The notes: generated by a model from the letters alone, not told the origin. A stretch of 64,000 nucleotides of DNA from Halorubrum lipolyticum DSM 21995 (GCF_000337375.1 NZ_AOJG01000034.1:1-64000), one strand, 5' to 3'. Positions 26,351-35,845 are shown, counted from the first letter of the stretch. Numbers and translations: made by a program.

Positions 26351-27424
26351 TCAGTACGACGCGGCGCGCTTGTCGAGGCCGGCGGCCTCGATGTCCTCGC
26401 CGTCGACGGAGGTCCGGAGAACGTCCATCCCGTCGTCGCGGTCGATATCGAAGTTGCGCGCGTACAGCTCGTCGACGCGGTCGTACTCGGCCTCGGAGAG
26501 CGGCGGTACGTCGCTCGCCGCGCTCCACGCGGCGATGTCGTCGCCGTCGCGGAAGGTCGGCGTGACGGAGGCGACCTCGTCGTGCGCGAGCAGCCAGCGG
26601 ATCGCCGCCTGCGCCATCGTGCGGGTGCCCTCGCCGTGGTCGGGTTCTTCGAGGAAGCGGATCGCCTCCACCTTCTCCCAGCCGGTCTCGTACCACTCCT
26701 TCGGGCGGTGCGAGCGGTGGTCGCCGTCCTCGAGGACGGTGTCGGGCGTCACCTGCTCGTTGAGCAGCCCGGAGGAGTGCGGGACGCGGGCGATGACCGA
26801 GGTGTCCGAGCCCGTCTCGCGGATGGTGTCGACGAAGTGGCGCCCGGGCTCCTGCTCGAAGAGGTTGAAGACGGTCTGGACCGCGTCGAACTCCTCGTAC
26901 TCGACGGCGGCGTCGCCCTCGGCGAGCCAGCCGATCGAGGGGCCGAGCGCCCAGCCGAGCGCGCGGACGCGCCCGTCGGCCTTCCACTCGCGGAGGAGGT
27001 CGCGGACCTCGGGCGTGACGTCGTCGACGTTCGCGTTGTGGAGCTGGAGCAGGTCGACGTAGTCGGTGTCGAGCCGGTCGAGCGAGCGCTCGAACGCGGT
27101 CTCGAGGTACTCGCGGTCGAGCTCCTTCGGGAGCTCGCCGTGGCCCGCCTGCGGGTTGTTATAAAAGTCGTACCCGATCTTCGTCGCGAGCGTCACTTCG
27201 TCGCGCCGGCCGGCGATCGCGCGGCCGATGATCTCCTCGCTGTCGCCGTGGCCGTACACGTCGCCGGTGTCGACGTAGGTGACGCCCGCGTCGAGCGCGT
27301 CCTCGACCATCCCGACCGCCTGTTCGTCCGAGCGGTCGCCCCACCAGTCGGTGCCGACGACCCACGCGCCGAAGCCGATCTCAGAGACCTCGACGCCGGA
27401 GTTCCCGAGTTCGCGGTGCTGCAT
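26351..27424 (-). CDS. Aldo/keto reductase
   Basis: The 357-residue NAD(P)H-dependent oxidoreductase has the AKR barrel signs GFGAWVVG, TYVDTGDVYGHGDSEEIIG with the catalytic Asp and Tyr, EVTLATKIGYDF with Lys, and LLQLHNANV with His. It belongs to the YhdN/general stress AKR type that includes voltage-channel beta-like proteins. ATG 27424 is used because it opens the strand MQHRELGNSGVEVSEIGFG; eight further upstream codons are open. Substrate unknown. Confidence 0.9.
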   Translation of the reverse strand: MQHRELGNSGVEVSEIGFGAWVVGTDWWGDRSDEQAVGMVEDALDAGVTYVDTGDVYGHGDSEEIIGRAIAGRRDEVTLATKIGYDFYNNPQAGHGELPKELDREYLETAFERSLDRLDTDYVDLLQLHNANVDDVTPEVRDLLREWKADGRVRALGWALGPSIGWLAEGDAAVEYEEFDAVQTVFNLFEQEPGRHFVDTIRETGSDTSVIARVPHSSGLLNEQVTPDTVLEDGDHRSHRPKEWYETGWEKVEAIRFLEEPDHGEGTRTMAQAAIRWLLAHDEVASVTPTFRDGDDIAAWSAASDVPPLSEAEYDRVDELYARNFDIDRDDGMDVLRTSVDGEDIEAAGLDKRAASY

Positions 27425-27527
27425 ACCCCGAATTGGGGATCGGGACACTTAGCGAGTGCGGTCTCCACCACGCGGTGGGACCGAGACCGGAATTTATAAG
27501 ATCGACGGCGAGCGCGGAGCGCCCCGG

Positions 27528-29255
27528 TCAGTGGCTCAGCGCCCACGGGTAGCCGCCGTCGCGGCCGCCGCCGCTTCCGCGCCCGTCGCCGTGGGCGTGA
27601 GCGTGACCGTCGCCGTGGCCGTGGCCGTCGCCGTGAGCGTGGCCGTGACCGTCGCCCCCGGAGTGACCGGTCCCGCGGTGACCGTCGCCGTCGGCGCCGG
27701 ATCCGTCGATCGGCTTCGCGTCCAGCGTCTCGTCGACGCGCAACACGAGCCCCGCGGTCCGGACCGCGGTCTCGAGACAGCGCGCGGGGACCGCGACCGG
27801 TTCGACGACGCCCGCGTCGAACATGTCGCGGACCGCGCCGGAGCGGGCGACGCCGGCCGCCGTCTCCCCGTCGTGGTGGCGGTTGCGGAGCGCGACCAGC
27901 GCGTCGATCGGGTCCGCGCCGGCGTTCCTCGCGAGGGCCCGCGGGATCACCGTCACCGCCTCCGCGAACGCGTCGAGCGCGAGCGCCGAGCGGTCGTCGA
28001 CGCTCGACGCGCGGTCGGCCACGGCGCGGAAGACGGCCGTCATGCCGGCGCCGCCGCCCGGAACGACGCCGCCCCCGCTGGCGGCGTGGCGCGCGACCGC
28101 GAGGCAGTCCTCGACGATCCGTTTGGTCTCCTCGGCGACGTGCGGCGTTCCGCCGCGCAGGAGCAGCGACTCGTGCGACTCGCCCGGGAGCCCCGAGAGC
28201 TCGACCACGGTGCCGCCGCCGACCGATCGACGGCGAACCGATCCGGCCCTTCCGAGCTCGTCGCGCTCGAGGTCGGCGACCGCGGTCACCGGGGTCGCGT
28301 CCGCGGCGCGGGCGATCGCGTCGAACTCGTCGCGCCTCGTTCGCTCGACCGGGAGCACGCCGGCGCGCGCGAGCTCGGTCTTCGCCGCGTCGTTGATCGA
28401 CTTCTGACACACGAGCACGTCGACGTCGCGGTCCGCGATCGACCGGACCAGCTCGCTCTCGGCCGCCCGTTCGTGCTCCCTGACGGCCGCGAGGTCGTCG
28501 GGACTCCGGACCGTCACGGTCCCCGACGCCTCGGCGGTGGGAGTCGTCACCTCGCCGTCGACGAGCGCGACGGTCGGGTCCGCGAGCGTTCGGCGGCCGT
28601 CGGTCCCGAACCCGTCGACCGTCGTCGACGACCCGTCGAGGTCGACGAGGATCCCGGTCACCCGCTCGGAGTCGGCCAGCTCGCCGCCGGGGTACGCGTG
28701 AAGCGTGAGCCGGGCGGCGTCGAAATCGACCGAGCGCAGCGCGTCGACGGTGATGTCGGCGAACCGCCGGGCCGACGCCGCGTCCCAGCGCCCGGTGACC
28801 GCCGTCGACGCGACCTCGCGGACCCGCTCGTCGCCCGGATCGACCGGCACGGTGAGTTCGTCGAGCGCGTCGCGGGCGTGCGACATCGCGCTGGCGTACC
28901 CGTCCACGACCGAGGTCGGGTGGAGCCCCCGCTCGACGAGCCCGTCGGCCGCGTCGAGGAGTTCGCCGACGAGCAGCGCCGTCGTGGTGGTCCCGTCGCC
29001 GACGTGCCGCGCGTGCGTCCGGATCGCGTCCCGGATCACGCGACCGATCGGAGCGTCGATCTCCAGTCCGTCGAGGACGGTCGCGCCGGTGTTCGTCACG
29101 ACGACGCTTCCGCTCCGGTCGATCACCATCTTGTCCAGCCCGTTGGGGCCGAGCGTGCCCCGGAGCGTCGCCGCGATCGCCCTCCCCGGTCCGAGAAGAT
29201 CGTCGGCTCCTCGTTCGGTACTCGATTCCTCGGTCGCTTCGGTCGTGAATGCCAT
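27528..29255 (-). CDS. Divergent group II chaperonin (thermosome-like) with His-rich tail
   Basis: The 575-residue protein has the full thermosome layout: equatorial start TLGPNGLDKMVIDRSG, ATP loop GDGTTTT with Asp87, apical VLVCQKSINDAAK, and return equatorial LLRGGTPHVAEETKRIVEDCLAVAR with the second catalytic-type Asp, then GGGVVPGGG. The usual TNDGAT motif reads TNTGAT, so Thr56 replaces the Asp equivalent to GroEL Asp52. The C-terminus (524-575) is a Gly/His/Asp repeat with about ten His instead of a GGM-like tail. It is probably an auxiliary chaperonin with altered ATP hydrolysis. Formamidase is 76 bases upstream on the same strand. Confidence 0.88.
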   Translation of the reverse strand: MAFTTEATEESSTERGADDLLGPGRAIAATLRGTLGPNGLDKMVIDRSGSVVVTNTGATVLDGLEIDAPIGRVIRDAIRTHARHVGDGTTTTALLVGELLDAADGLVERGLHPTSVVDGYASAMSHARDALDELTVPVDPGDERVREVASTAVTGRWDAASARRFADITVDALRSVDFDAARLTLHAYPGGELADSERVTGILVDLDGSSTTVDGFGTDGRRTLADPTVALVDGEVTTPTAEASGTVTVRSPDDLAAVREHERAAESELVRSIADRDVDVLVCQKSINDAAKTELARAGVLPVERTRRDEFDAIARAADATPVTAVADLERDELGRAGSVRRRSVGGGTVVELSGLPGESHESLLLRGGTPHVAEETKRIVEDCLAVARHAASGGGVVPGGGAGMTAVFRAVADRASSVDDRSALALDAFAEAVTVIPRALARNAGADPIDALVALRNRHHDGETAAGVARSGAVRDMFDAGVVEPVAVPARCLETAVRTAGLVLRVDETLDAKPIDGSGADGDGHRGTGHSGGDGHGHAHGDGHGHGDGHAHAHGDGRGSGGGRDGGYPWALSH

Positions 29256-29331
29256 ATGGTATCGTGTCGCGTCGATCGCAGCGCGGCGCGCCTCTCGGAA
29301 TCGATCTCGACGGGTCGGTCGGCCCGATCGG

Positions 29332-30603
29332 TCACCCGAGCGGGTCGTCGGTGACGACGAGGTCGCCGCGGTCGGCCCGGTTGTCCAGGTTTCCGGGGGA
29401 GATGTCGAACTCGAAGACGCCCTTCGGGACCGCCAGCGTCGAGCACGCGTTCGGCACGTCGACGACGCCGCTCTGGCGCCCCTCCGCGGGGACGGTCCCG
29501 AGGATGTGAAGCGCCTGTTGGCCGGTGTAGCCGAACTTCTTGAGGTAGTCGATCGCCTGCAGACACGCCCGGCGGTAGGCGGTGTGCGAGTCGATGTAAC
29601 GCTGCTCGCCGTCCTCGGTCACGGAGTAGCCGCAGAACGTGATGTAGTCCTCGAAGTTGGGGCCGCGGTGTCCGGGCTCGAAGATCGGGTGGTCGACGCC
29701 GTGCTCCTCCATGCCGTTCTTGATCAGGTCGAACTCCACGTCCGCGTAGCCCGCCATCTCGATCGCGCCGCAGAAGGTGATCTCGCCGTCGCCCTGCGAG
29801 GCGTGGAAGTCGCCGAGCGCGAAGTTCGCCCCCTCGACGTAGACGGGGAAGTACACCGTCGAGCCGATGGAGAGGTCCTTGATGTCGTGGTTCCCGCCGT
29901 GCTCGCGCGGCGGGACGGTTCTGGCGGCCTCCTCGGCGGCCTCCTCCGCCTCGTCCGGATCCATCTCGCCCATCTGCGCGCCCTCCGTGGTCGGCGGGTT
30001 CGCGACGCCCGGCTCCGCCTCCCCGGTCGGGTGGTTCGGGATCGAGCTCGGGTCTTCCGCGTGTTTGTCGATCAGCTCCTGTTCCCGCTCGTTCCACTCC
30101 TCCAACAGCTCTTGGCTCGGCGCGCACCCCGCGAGCCCGGGGTGGATCTTCCCCTCGTACCGAACGTCGGGGACGTGCCGAGAGGAGACCGTGTACCCGT
30201 CGATCTCCCAGATCGACTTCGCGGCGTCGGGGAAGTGGTCGGTGAGGAACCCGCCCCCGTTCTGCTGGGAGAAGGTCCCGGTGAAGCCGAACTCGGACCG
30301 GTCGTTCAGCGGCCCCATGTCGTGGAACTCGACTTTCAACAGGTCGCCGGGCTCCGCTCCCTCGACGCGAACGGGACCGGCGAGGTAGTGGACCTGCGTG
30401 AGGTCCACGTCTCTGACCTCGTTCGGGTCGTCGTTGTCCGTGATCTGTCCGCCGGTCCAGTCCAACGCTTCGAGCCGGATCGTCTCGCCGGGCTCCGCCT
30501 CCACGACGGCCGGAATGTCCGGGTGCCACCGGTTGAACGGCTTGGCCGTCGGCTGCTCGTCCGGCGGACTGTCGACGTCGACCTCGAATTTCACTTCTGG
30601 CAT
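29332..30603 (-). CDS. fmdA: Formamidase/acetamidase (FmdA family)
   Basis: The 423-residue hydrolase releases ammonia and formate (or acetate) from short amides. The family pattern is clear: VHYLAGPVRVEGAEPGDLLKVEFHDM, EIDGYTVSSRHVPDVRYEGKIHPGLAGCAPS, LSIGSTVYFPVYVEGANFALGDFHASQGDGEI, and TFCGAIEMAGYADV. The start at MPEVKFEVDVDSPP is the family start. A Glu/Asp-rich insertion near residues 195-230 looks like a halophilic surface loop. It likely provides nitrogen from amides. It precedes the chaperonin gene on the same strand and the intergenic region upstream is AT-rich. Confidence 0.92.
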   Translation of the reverse strand: MPEVKFEVDVDSPPDEQPTAKPFNRWHPDIPAVVEAEPGETIRLEALDWTGGQITDNDDPNEVRDVDLTQVHYLAGPVRVEGAEPGDLLKVEFHDMGPLNDRSEFGFTGTFSQQNGGGFLTDHFPDAAKSIWEIDGYTVSSRHVPDVRYEGKIHPGLAGCAPSQELLEEWNEREQELIDKHAEDPSSIPNHPTGEAEPGVANPPTTEGAQMGEMDPDEAEEAAEEAARTVPPREHGGNHDIKDLSIGSTVYFPVYVEGANFALGDFHASQGDGEITFCGAIEMAGYADVEFDLIKNGMEEHGVDHPIFEPGHRGPNFEDYITFCGYSVTEDGEQRYIDSHTAYRRACLQAIDYLKKFGYTGQQALHILGTVPAEGRQSGVVDVPNACSTLAVPKGVFEFDISPGNLDNRADRGDLVVTDDPLG

Positions 30604-30781
30604 ATGGTACCACGGAACAATACAAAGAACTGAAACAAGAGTGTTGCTGAAACAATAAGTATTTTGAGACAACATGAGCGCAGACGGGGTTCGACCCCGT
30701 TCGACGGCGTCGAGGCGAGCGGTCGGTGCGCACACGTCGCACAACCGAATCCCTTTGAGGGACGGCGACGAAGGAGCGACG

Positions 30782-31693
30782 ATGACAAAGCGACACGTCT
30801 CCCTGCCCGACGGTGCGGAGGCCGGGGTCCGAGGGTTTATCGACGAGGTGGACGAGCGCCTCTCCTCGGCGGAGGACACCTGCGAGGTCGTCCGAGACAC
30901 GCTGATCGATCTCCACGGCGACCGCGAGCGCTGGGAGGCGTGGCAGGACGGCGAGTCGGTGTCGAAGGCCGAGCGGGTCCGGCTGCAGGGGTACGACCCG
31001 TGCAACGCCACGCTGGAGTCGGAGTACTACGCCGAGAAGGACGAGGAGAAGTTCCAGCGCTCCAAACACCTCCAGTGGCTCTGGCGCCAGTTCGACGCCA
31101 CGCCGATGGCCGACAACGTCGAGTTCGCGCTCCGGTTCCGACAGATGCTCGGCAACCACCTGTTCGCCGAGTGCGGCGACGACTGCCGCTTTTTTAAGGG
31201 AATCTCCGTCACCTACGGCCACAACATCGAGATCGGTGACAACGTCGTGATCCACGACGGCGTCCATCTCGACGACCGCGGGAAGCTGACGATCGGCGAC
31301 CGCGCGTCGGTCTCGGACGGCGTCCACCTCTACAGCCACGACCACGACCTCGTCGACCAGACCGAGGTCCGGAACTTCCACACGGTCGTCGAGGACGACG
31401 CCCGCGTCACCTACGACGCCATGGTCCGCGCCGGCTGCCGGATCGGCGAGAACAGCGTCGTCGGCGCGCGCTCCGTTGTTCAGGGCGACGTACCCGACCA
31501 CCACGTCGTCGTCGGCTCCCCCGCCCGGAGCGTCCGCGTGAAGCCGGGGTGGGAGGAGGCCGCCGACGAGCTGGAGGACGGTCGGCTCCCCGACAACCAG
31601 GACGAACGCGAGATCGAGTACGAGCTCCCGGACGACCTCGACCAGTTCGACGAGTTCCAGCGCGACCTGCGGCCGCCGAGCCCGCCGCGGTGA
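30782..31693 (+). CDS. Hexapeptide-repeat acyltransferase (maltose/galactoside O-acetyltransferase-like)
   Basis: The 303-residue protein has an N-terminal helical region of about 125 residues (maltose-acetyltransferase-like start), then left-handed beta-helix repeats from about residue 140: GISVTYGHNIEIGDNVVIHDGVHLDDRGKLTIGDRA, a catalytic-type His in YSHDHDLV, and GENSVVGARSVVQGDVPDHHVVVGSPARSVRVK. It should transfer an acetyl or acyl group to a sugar or similar acceptor. ATG 30782 follows a short GC-rich leader; an in-frame ATG at 30674 would add 36 low-quality residues. Confidence 0.85.
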   Translation: MTKRHVSLPDGAEAGVRGFIDEVDERLSSAEDTCEVVRDTLIDLHGDRERWEAWQDGESVSKAERVRLQGYDPCNATLESEYYAEKDEEKFQRSKHLQWLWRQFDATPMADNVEFALRFRQMLGNHLFAECGDDCRFFKGISVTYGHNIEIGDNVVIHDGVHLDDRGKLTIGDRASVSDGVHLYSHDHDLVDQTEVRNFHTVVEDDARVTYDAMVRAGCRIGENSVVGARSVVQGDVPDHHVVVGSPARSVRVKPGWEEAADELEDGRLPDNQDEREIEYELPDDLDQFDEFQRDLRPPSPPR

Positions 31694-31766
31694 GCCGGGC
31701 GCGGTTTCGGCGTCGGCGCTCCGGTCAGAGACCCATTCTTAAGTCCCGGTCGCACCCACGTCCGGT

Positions 31767-33059
31767 ATGCACGTCGACCTCGGCAACGCCCTGGAGACGA
31801 CACCGGGACTCACGGAGGAGACCCTGGAACGACTCGACTCGCGCGTCGCGGACGCGCACGACCGGATCGCCGCCGGCATGGCCGACGACGAGTTCGGCTA
31901 CGCCGCCCTGAACCTGCCGGAGACGGCCGACCCGGCGGCGATCCGCGACGCGACCGACCGGTTCGAGCGCCCCGAGGCGGTCCTGACGGTCGGTATCGGC
32001 GGGAGCGCGCTCGGCGCGGCGACGATCTCGAACGCCCTCGAGAGCGAGGTGGACGCGTACTTCCTCGACAACGTCGACCCCGACGCGGTCGACGCGCTCC
32101 TCGACGACCTCCCGCTGGACGAGACCGTCGTCAACGTCGTCTCGAAGTCCGGGACGACCGCCGAGACGCTCGCGAACTTCCTCGTCGTCCGCGAGGCGAT
32201 GGAAGAGGCGGGCGTCGACTGGACCGAGCGCACCCTCGTCACGACCGGCGAGGAGGGGAACCTCCGCGCGCTCGCCGACGCCCACGACCTCCCCGCGCTC
32301 GACGTGCCGGACGGGGTACCCGGGCGCTTCTCCGCGCTCTCGACGGTCGGGCTCGCGGTGCCGGCCCTGCAGGGCCACGACGTCGAGGCCGTCCTCGCGG
32401 GCGGCCGCGACGGGATGGAAGACCTGTCGGGCTCGCTGTTCGAGTCGCCCGCGTACGCCTACGGCGCGGCGACGTACGCGCTCGCGGAGCGCGGCGCGCT
32501 CACCAACGCCGTGATGCCCTACGCGGAGTCGCTGGAGACGTTCGCCGAGTGGTTCGCCCAGCTGTGGGCCGAGAGTCTCGGGAAGGACGGGCTCGGGCAG
32601 ACCCCCGCGCGGGCGCTCGGCGCGACCGACCAGCACTCCCAACTCCAACTGTACCGCGCCGGCCCGCCGGACAAGCTCGTCTCGCTGATCCGGCCGACGG
32701 AGCGCGCCGAGACCGAAATTCCGGAGACCGACCTCGACGGGCTGGCGTACCTCGGCGGTTCGTCGCTCGGTGACCTGCTCGACGCCGAGTTCGAGGCGAC
32801 CGAGGCGAGCCTCGCGGCCGCCGACGTGCCGAACCTGCGCGTCGAGATCGACCGCGTCGACGAGCGCGGCCTCGGCGAGCTGCTGTACGCGATGGAGGCC
32901 GCCTGCGTGCTGTACGGCGAGCTCGCGAGCGTCTCGACGTTCACGCAGCCCGCGGTCGAGTGGGGGAAGAAGGCGGCTCGGGGGCTGCTCGGCGGCGGCG
33001 ACTTCCCGGAGGCCGACGCCGTGGCCGACAAGCGCGAACTGCGGATCGACGGATCCTAG
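31767..33059 (+). CDS. pgi: Glucose-6-phosphate isomerase
   Basis: The 430-residue enzyme interconverts glucose-6-phosphate and fructose-6-phosphate. Signs of the classical PGI superfamily are VGIGGSALGAATIS, VVSKSGTTAETLANFLVVRE, the second SIS half with EWFAQLWAESLGKDG, GATDQHSQLQLYRAGP and the C-terminal catalytic Lys region WGKKAARGLL. In haloarchaea the enzyme serves gluconeogenesis and hexose interconversion rather than an Embden-Meyerhof pathway for glucose. Confidence 0.94.
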   Translation: MHVDLGNALETTPGLTEETLERLDSRVADAHDRIAAGMADDEFGYAALNLPETADPAAIRDATDRFERPEAVLTVGIGGSALGAATISNALESEVDAYFLDNVDPDAVDALLDDLPLDETVVNVVSKSGTTAETLANFLVVREAMEEAGVDWTERTLVTTGEEGNLRALADAHDLPALDVPDGVPGRFSALSTVGLAVPALQGHDVEAVLAGGRDGMEDLSGSLFESPAYAYGAATYALAERGALTNAVMPYAESLETFAEWFAQLWAESLGKDGLGQTPARALGATDQHSQLQLYRAGPPDKLVSLIRPTERAETEIPETDLDGLAYLGGSSLGDLLDAEFEATEASLAAADVPNLRVEIDRVDERGLGELLYAMEAACVLYGELASVSTFTQPAVEWGKKAARGLLGGGDFPEADAVADKRELRIDGS

Positions 33060-33134
33060 CCGCGACCGGTCGATCCGATTCCCGGGCCGCGAGCTTCCGG
33101 AGCGACTAACACGCCGTGCGCCCAACGACCGTCG

Positions 33135-33866
33135 ATGACAGACGACCTCCCGGTCTCGCTGCCGGTCGATCGACTGGTCCACGCCGCCAGCGCCGTGTTC
33201 GCGCTCGTTTTCGCCCTCGTCGTCTCCAGCCTGATCGCCCAGCTGGCCACCTCGGCCGCGGTCGGCGTCGGCGTCGTCGCGCCCGACACGAACGCGTTCG
33301 CGATCCTCCAGTTCGTCGCCAGCTTCGTCGGCTTCCTCCCGGCCGTGGTCGGCTACCTCTTGATCACCGACCAACGGGATCTGGTTTCGGCCTCGATCCC
33401 GTCGCTCCGCGAACTCGGGCTCATCGTGGGGTCCGCGATCGTCCTCTACGGGCTCCAGATCGGACTCCTCCTCACGCTCCGCGAGTTCGGATTCCGGACC
33501 GGAGAGAACCCGGCGACGATGGCCGCCGGCGACCCGGTGGTCTACTACGCCGCGATGATCGCCGTCTCGCTGTTCGTCGTGGGGCCGGCCGAAGAGCTGC
33601 TGCTCCGCGGCGTCGTCCAAGGTGGGCTCCGGCGCTCGTTCGACGCCGCACCGGCGATCCTCATCGCGGCCCTCATGTTCGGAATACTCCACGGGAGCGT
33701 CGAGGGGACCGCCGTCGAACAGGCCGCGTACATGGGCGTGACGGTGATCCTCGGTGCGATCCTCGGCGTCCTCTACGAGAAAACCGAGAACGTGCTGGTT
33801 CCGGGGTTCGCGCACGGGCTGTACAACGCGATCATCTTCGCAGGGCTCCTGTGGGGCGTACTGTGA
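33135..33866 (+). CDS. CPBP-family intramembrane metalloprotease
   Basis: A 243-residue integral membrane protein with about seven hydrophobic helices and the abortive-infection/CAAX protease motifs: EELLLRGVVQGGLR (Glu-Glu and Arg), LMFGILHG (His) and VPGFAHGLYNAI (His). The known family includes prenyl-protein endopeptidases and bacteriocin-immunity proteins; the target here is unknown. Confidence 0.9.
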   Translation: MTDDLPVSLPVDRLVHAASAVFALVFALVVSSLIAQLATSAAVGVGVVAPDTNAFAILQFVASFVGFLPAVVGYLLITDQRDLVSASIPSLRELGLIVGSAIVLYGLQIGLLLTLREFGFRTGENPATMAAGDPVVYYAAMIAVSLFVVGPAEELLLRGVVQGGLRRSFDAAPAILIAALMFGILHGSVEGTAVEQAAYMGVTVILGAILGVLYEKTENVLVPGFAHGLYNAIIFAGLLWGVL

Positions 33867-33898
33867 CCGCTCGCTGAGCGGGGCGGAGTTCACCCGGA

Positions 33899-35188
33899 CT
33901 AATACGGCTCCTTCCCCCACCGCCGGTCGTCGTAGGTCGCCTGCTGGTCGCTGTCGAAGCGCTCCTCGAACTTCCGGCGGAGCGCCGCCTTCTCCGTCGC
34001 CGAGATCCGCGCCAGCTCGTCGGCCTTCCCGACCGCCTCCGGCGGCCCGCGCGTGGTCGCCACGTCGGCGAGGACCTGCCGGGTGAGCCGCTCGCGGACC
34101 CCTTCGTCGCGGGCGAACGCGTACGGCGCCTCCAGCTTGTAGGTCACGTCGGTCCGGGGGTCGTACACGACCATGAACGCCGGTTCGTACAGCTCCGGGT
34201 CGAGTTCGCGCTCGATCCCGAGCGCGTCGCCGTCGGCGGCCATCGTCGCGTCGGCGCCGCCCCGACTCCGGAACCACGTGGTGAAGGTGAGCTCGTCGTC
34301 GACGCGGTCGCCTCGACCGCCGCGGGCGTCGCCTTCGCCGGCGAAGGCGCCTCCCCCGCCGCCCTCGCGCCGTTCGAGGAGCCGGGTGAAAAGCGCCGTG
34401 TCGTCGGGCCACGGCGGCTCGACGCCCTTCCGGGCCAGCGCGCGGACGACCGTCCCGCTGGAGGGGTTCTTCACGAAGCCGGCCAGCGGCACGTCGCGCT
34501 CGACGAACCGCTCGACGAGCCGGACGTACTTCTCGACGACGGCGCGGGGCTTCGCCTCGCGGGCGAGCGCGCCGAGCTCGGGGTTGCGGTCGTCCCACGT
34601 GAACAGCTCCTTCGGGTAGATCGGGCCGTCCAACACGAGCAGGTCGTCGACCTCGTCGGCGTGGTCGAGCGCGTGGGTCCCCTCGGCGAGGTATAAGGCG
34701 AGCGCGTGGACGACCCCCTCGGCGTACCGGTTCACTCGGGGGGCGTGGAGCACGCGCTGGCGGGTGTGGCCGTCGTCGCGCTCGCGCCACTCGTCGTCGA
34801 AATCAGCGGTCGAGTCGCCGGCGTGGACGGTCGCGACGATCGTCCGGTCGCGGTGGAGGTCCAGGTCCGTCGGCGCGCTCGCCATCGCGGCGTGAGCCAC
34901 GTCGACGACGAGTCCGTTTTTAAATGTTGTCGGGTTGATCGTGCCGGAGTCGAGCCCGTGAACGGTCTCGAACGGGCGGTCGGTGAGGGCGGCGTCGTCG
35001 ATGGGGGCCCGCCGGCGCTCGTGCGCGTCGACGGGCTCGATCACGACTCGCCCGTCGCGGCGGAGCTCGGGGAGCCACTCGCGCCACACCCCCTCCGCGA
35101 GGTCGTCGTGATCGGTCGTGTCCACGTCGCCCGCGATGCCGTACGCGAGCCGCGCGATGTTCTCGACGTGGATCGGATCGAGCGTCAC
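33899..35188 (-). CDS. nurA: NurA-domain nuclease
   Basis: The 429-residue protein carries the NurA fold: HGLDSGTIN near residue 78 supplies the first metal-binding Asp, VDDLLVLDGPIYPKELF the second, and the C-terminal FMVVYDPRTDVTYKLEAPYAFARDE fits the family's end. NurA is a 5'-3' DNA end-resection nuclease that works with the HerA translocase at double-strand breaks; herA is not next to it here. A Gly-rich insertion (GGGGGAFAGEGDARGGRGD) lies near residue 280. A TATA box at 35212-35218 is 27 bases from the start. Confidence 0.85.
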   Translation of the reverse strand: MTLDPIHVENIARLAYGIAGDVDTTDHDDLAEGVWREWLPELRRDGRVVIEPVDAHERRRAPIDDAALTDRPFETVHGLDSGTINPTTFKNGLVVDVAHAAMASAPTDLDLHRDRTIVATVHAGDSTADFDDEWRERDDGHTRQRVLHAPRVNRYAEGVVHALALYLAEGTHALDHADEVDDLLVLDGPIYPKELFTWDDRNPELGALAREAKPRAVVEKYVRLVERFVERDVPLAGFVKNPSSGTVVRALARKGVEPPWPDDTALFTRLLERREGGGGGAFAGEGDARGGRGDRVDDELTFTTWFRSRGGADATMAADGDALGIERELDPELYEPAFMVVYDPRTDVTYKLEAPYAFARDEGVRERLTRQVLADVATTRGPPEAVGKADELARISATEKAALRRKFEERFDSDQQATYDDRRWGKEPY

Positions 35189-35211
35189 GCCCGTACCGCG
35201 GTTCGGAGGGA

Positions 35212-35218
35212 TATAAAA
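35212..35218 (-). promoter_or_regulatory. TATA box for nurA
   Basis: TTTATAT on the minus strand, 27 bases before the start at 35188; leaderless. Confidence 0.65.
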
Positions 35219-35245
35219 CGCGTCGGCTCGGGAGGGCGTCGAGCG

Positions 35246-35521
35246 CTACTCCTCCCCGCCGTCCTCACTGCCGCGTTCGGCCACGATTTTGCTCTGCAGT
35301 CGGTCGAGTCCGAGCGTGAGGAGAAAGAAGCTGCCGCCGACGTACAGGAGCGACTGCGGCTCGGCGACGAGCCGGCTGATCAGGCCGTTCCCGTAGCCGA
35401 TCACGGTGCTCAGATACCCCAGTACCGACGCGGTCCATCCGAGCCCGGTGAGCCCGGTGAGCTGGTCGAGTAGGTCCGTGTCCGACTCGCGTATCGCCTT
35501 CGGAATTACGGCGGTTATCAT
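35246..35521 (-). CDS. Small membrane protein, unknown
   Basis: The 91-residue ORF has two hydrophobic stretches (LTGLGWTASVLGYLSTVIGYG and SLLYVGGSFFLLTLGLD) and an acidic tail ending EDGGEE. The start at 35521 sits 31 bases after a good TATA box; the much longer open frame upstream crosses that promoter and is not credible. No family recognised. Confidence 0.65.
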   Translation of the reverse strand: MITAVIPKAIRESDTDLLDQLTGLTGLGWTASVLGYLSTVIGYGNGLISRLVAEPQSLLYVGGSFFLLTLGLDRLQSKIVAERGSEDGGEE

Positions 35522-35548
35522 CACCTTAACCCGAGTACTCCGCGATGG

Positions 35549-35555
35549 TATATAA
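35549..35555 (-). promoter_or_regulatory. TATA box for the small membrane protein gene
   Basis: TTATATA on the minus strand, about 31 bases before the start at 35521, in an AT-rich stretch. No gene is seen between 35522 and 35845; the MCP promoter occupies the far end. Confidence 0.6.
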
Positions 35556-35818
35556 GATATTTTCACAATATTGAGAATGTACTTTTTCTGTGACTGTACG
35601 GCTTTCACCGATGTCCGGCTCGCGACCGCGGCCGGCTTGTCGTTCCGTAGGAGGCCGTCTTCGCTCGTTTCGAGCCGTCTTCGTCCCGTTACGGAGCTAT
35701 TACCGGGAGATCGACGCGATTGCGCGCGGCTCTCCGTTGCGGAACCGCTCATCTGACGGTAGCGGGCCGCTCGAGCGACGATCAACAGTATCAGGGGTAA
35801 TATTCGGAGGGGATATTC

Positions 35819-35825
35819 TTTTAAA
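35819..35825 (+). promoter_or_regulatory. TATA box for the chemoreceptor gene
   Basis: TTTTAAA centred 24 bases before the ATG at 35846. This decides that start over the in-frame ATG at 35825, which lies inside the box. Confidence 0.65.
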
Positions 35826-35845
35826 TGGTGCGACAAGGTTCGATC

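Noticed and set aside
27590-27660. Short repeats that look like a CRISPR or minisatellite
   Set aside because: They encode the His-Gly-Asp tail of the chaperonin in frame; there are no regular spacers.
30674-30781. Upstream ATG as the start of the acyltransferase
   Set aside because: The extra 36 residues are Arg/Ser-rich and unlike the family's start; the ATG at 30782 opens the recognised sequence.
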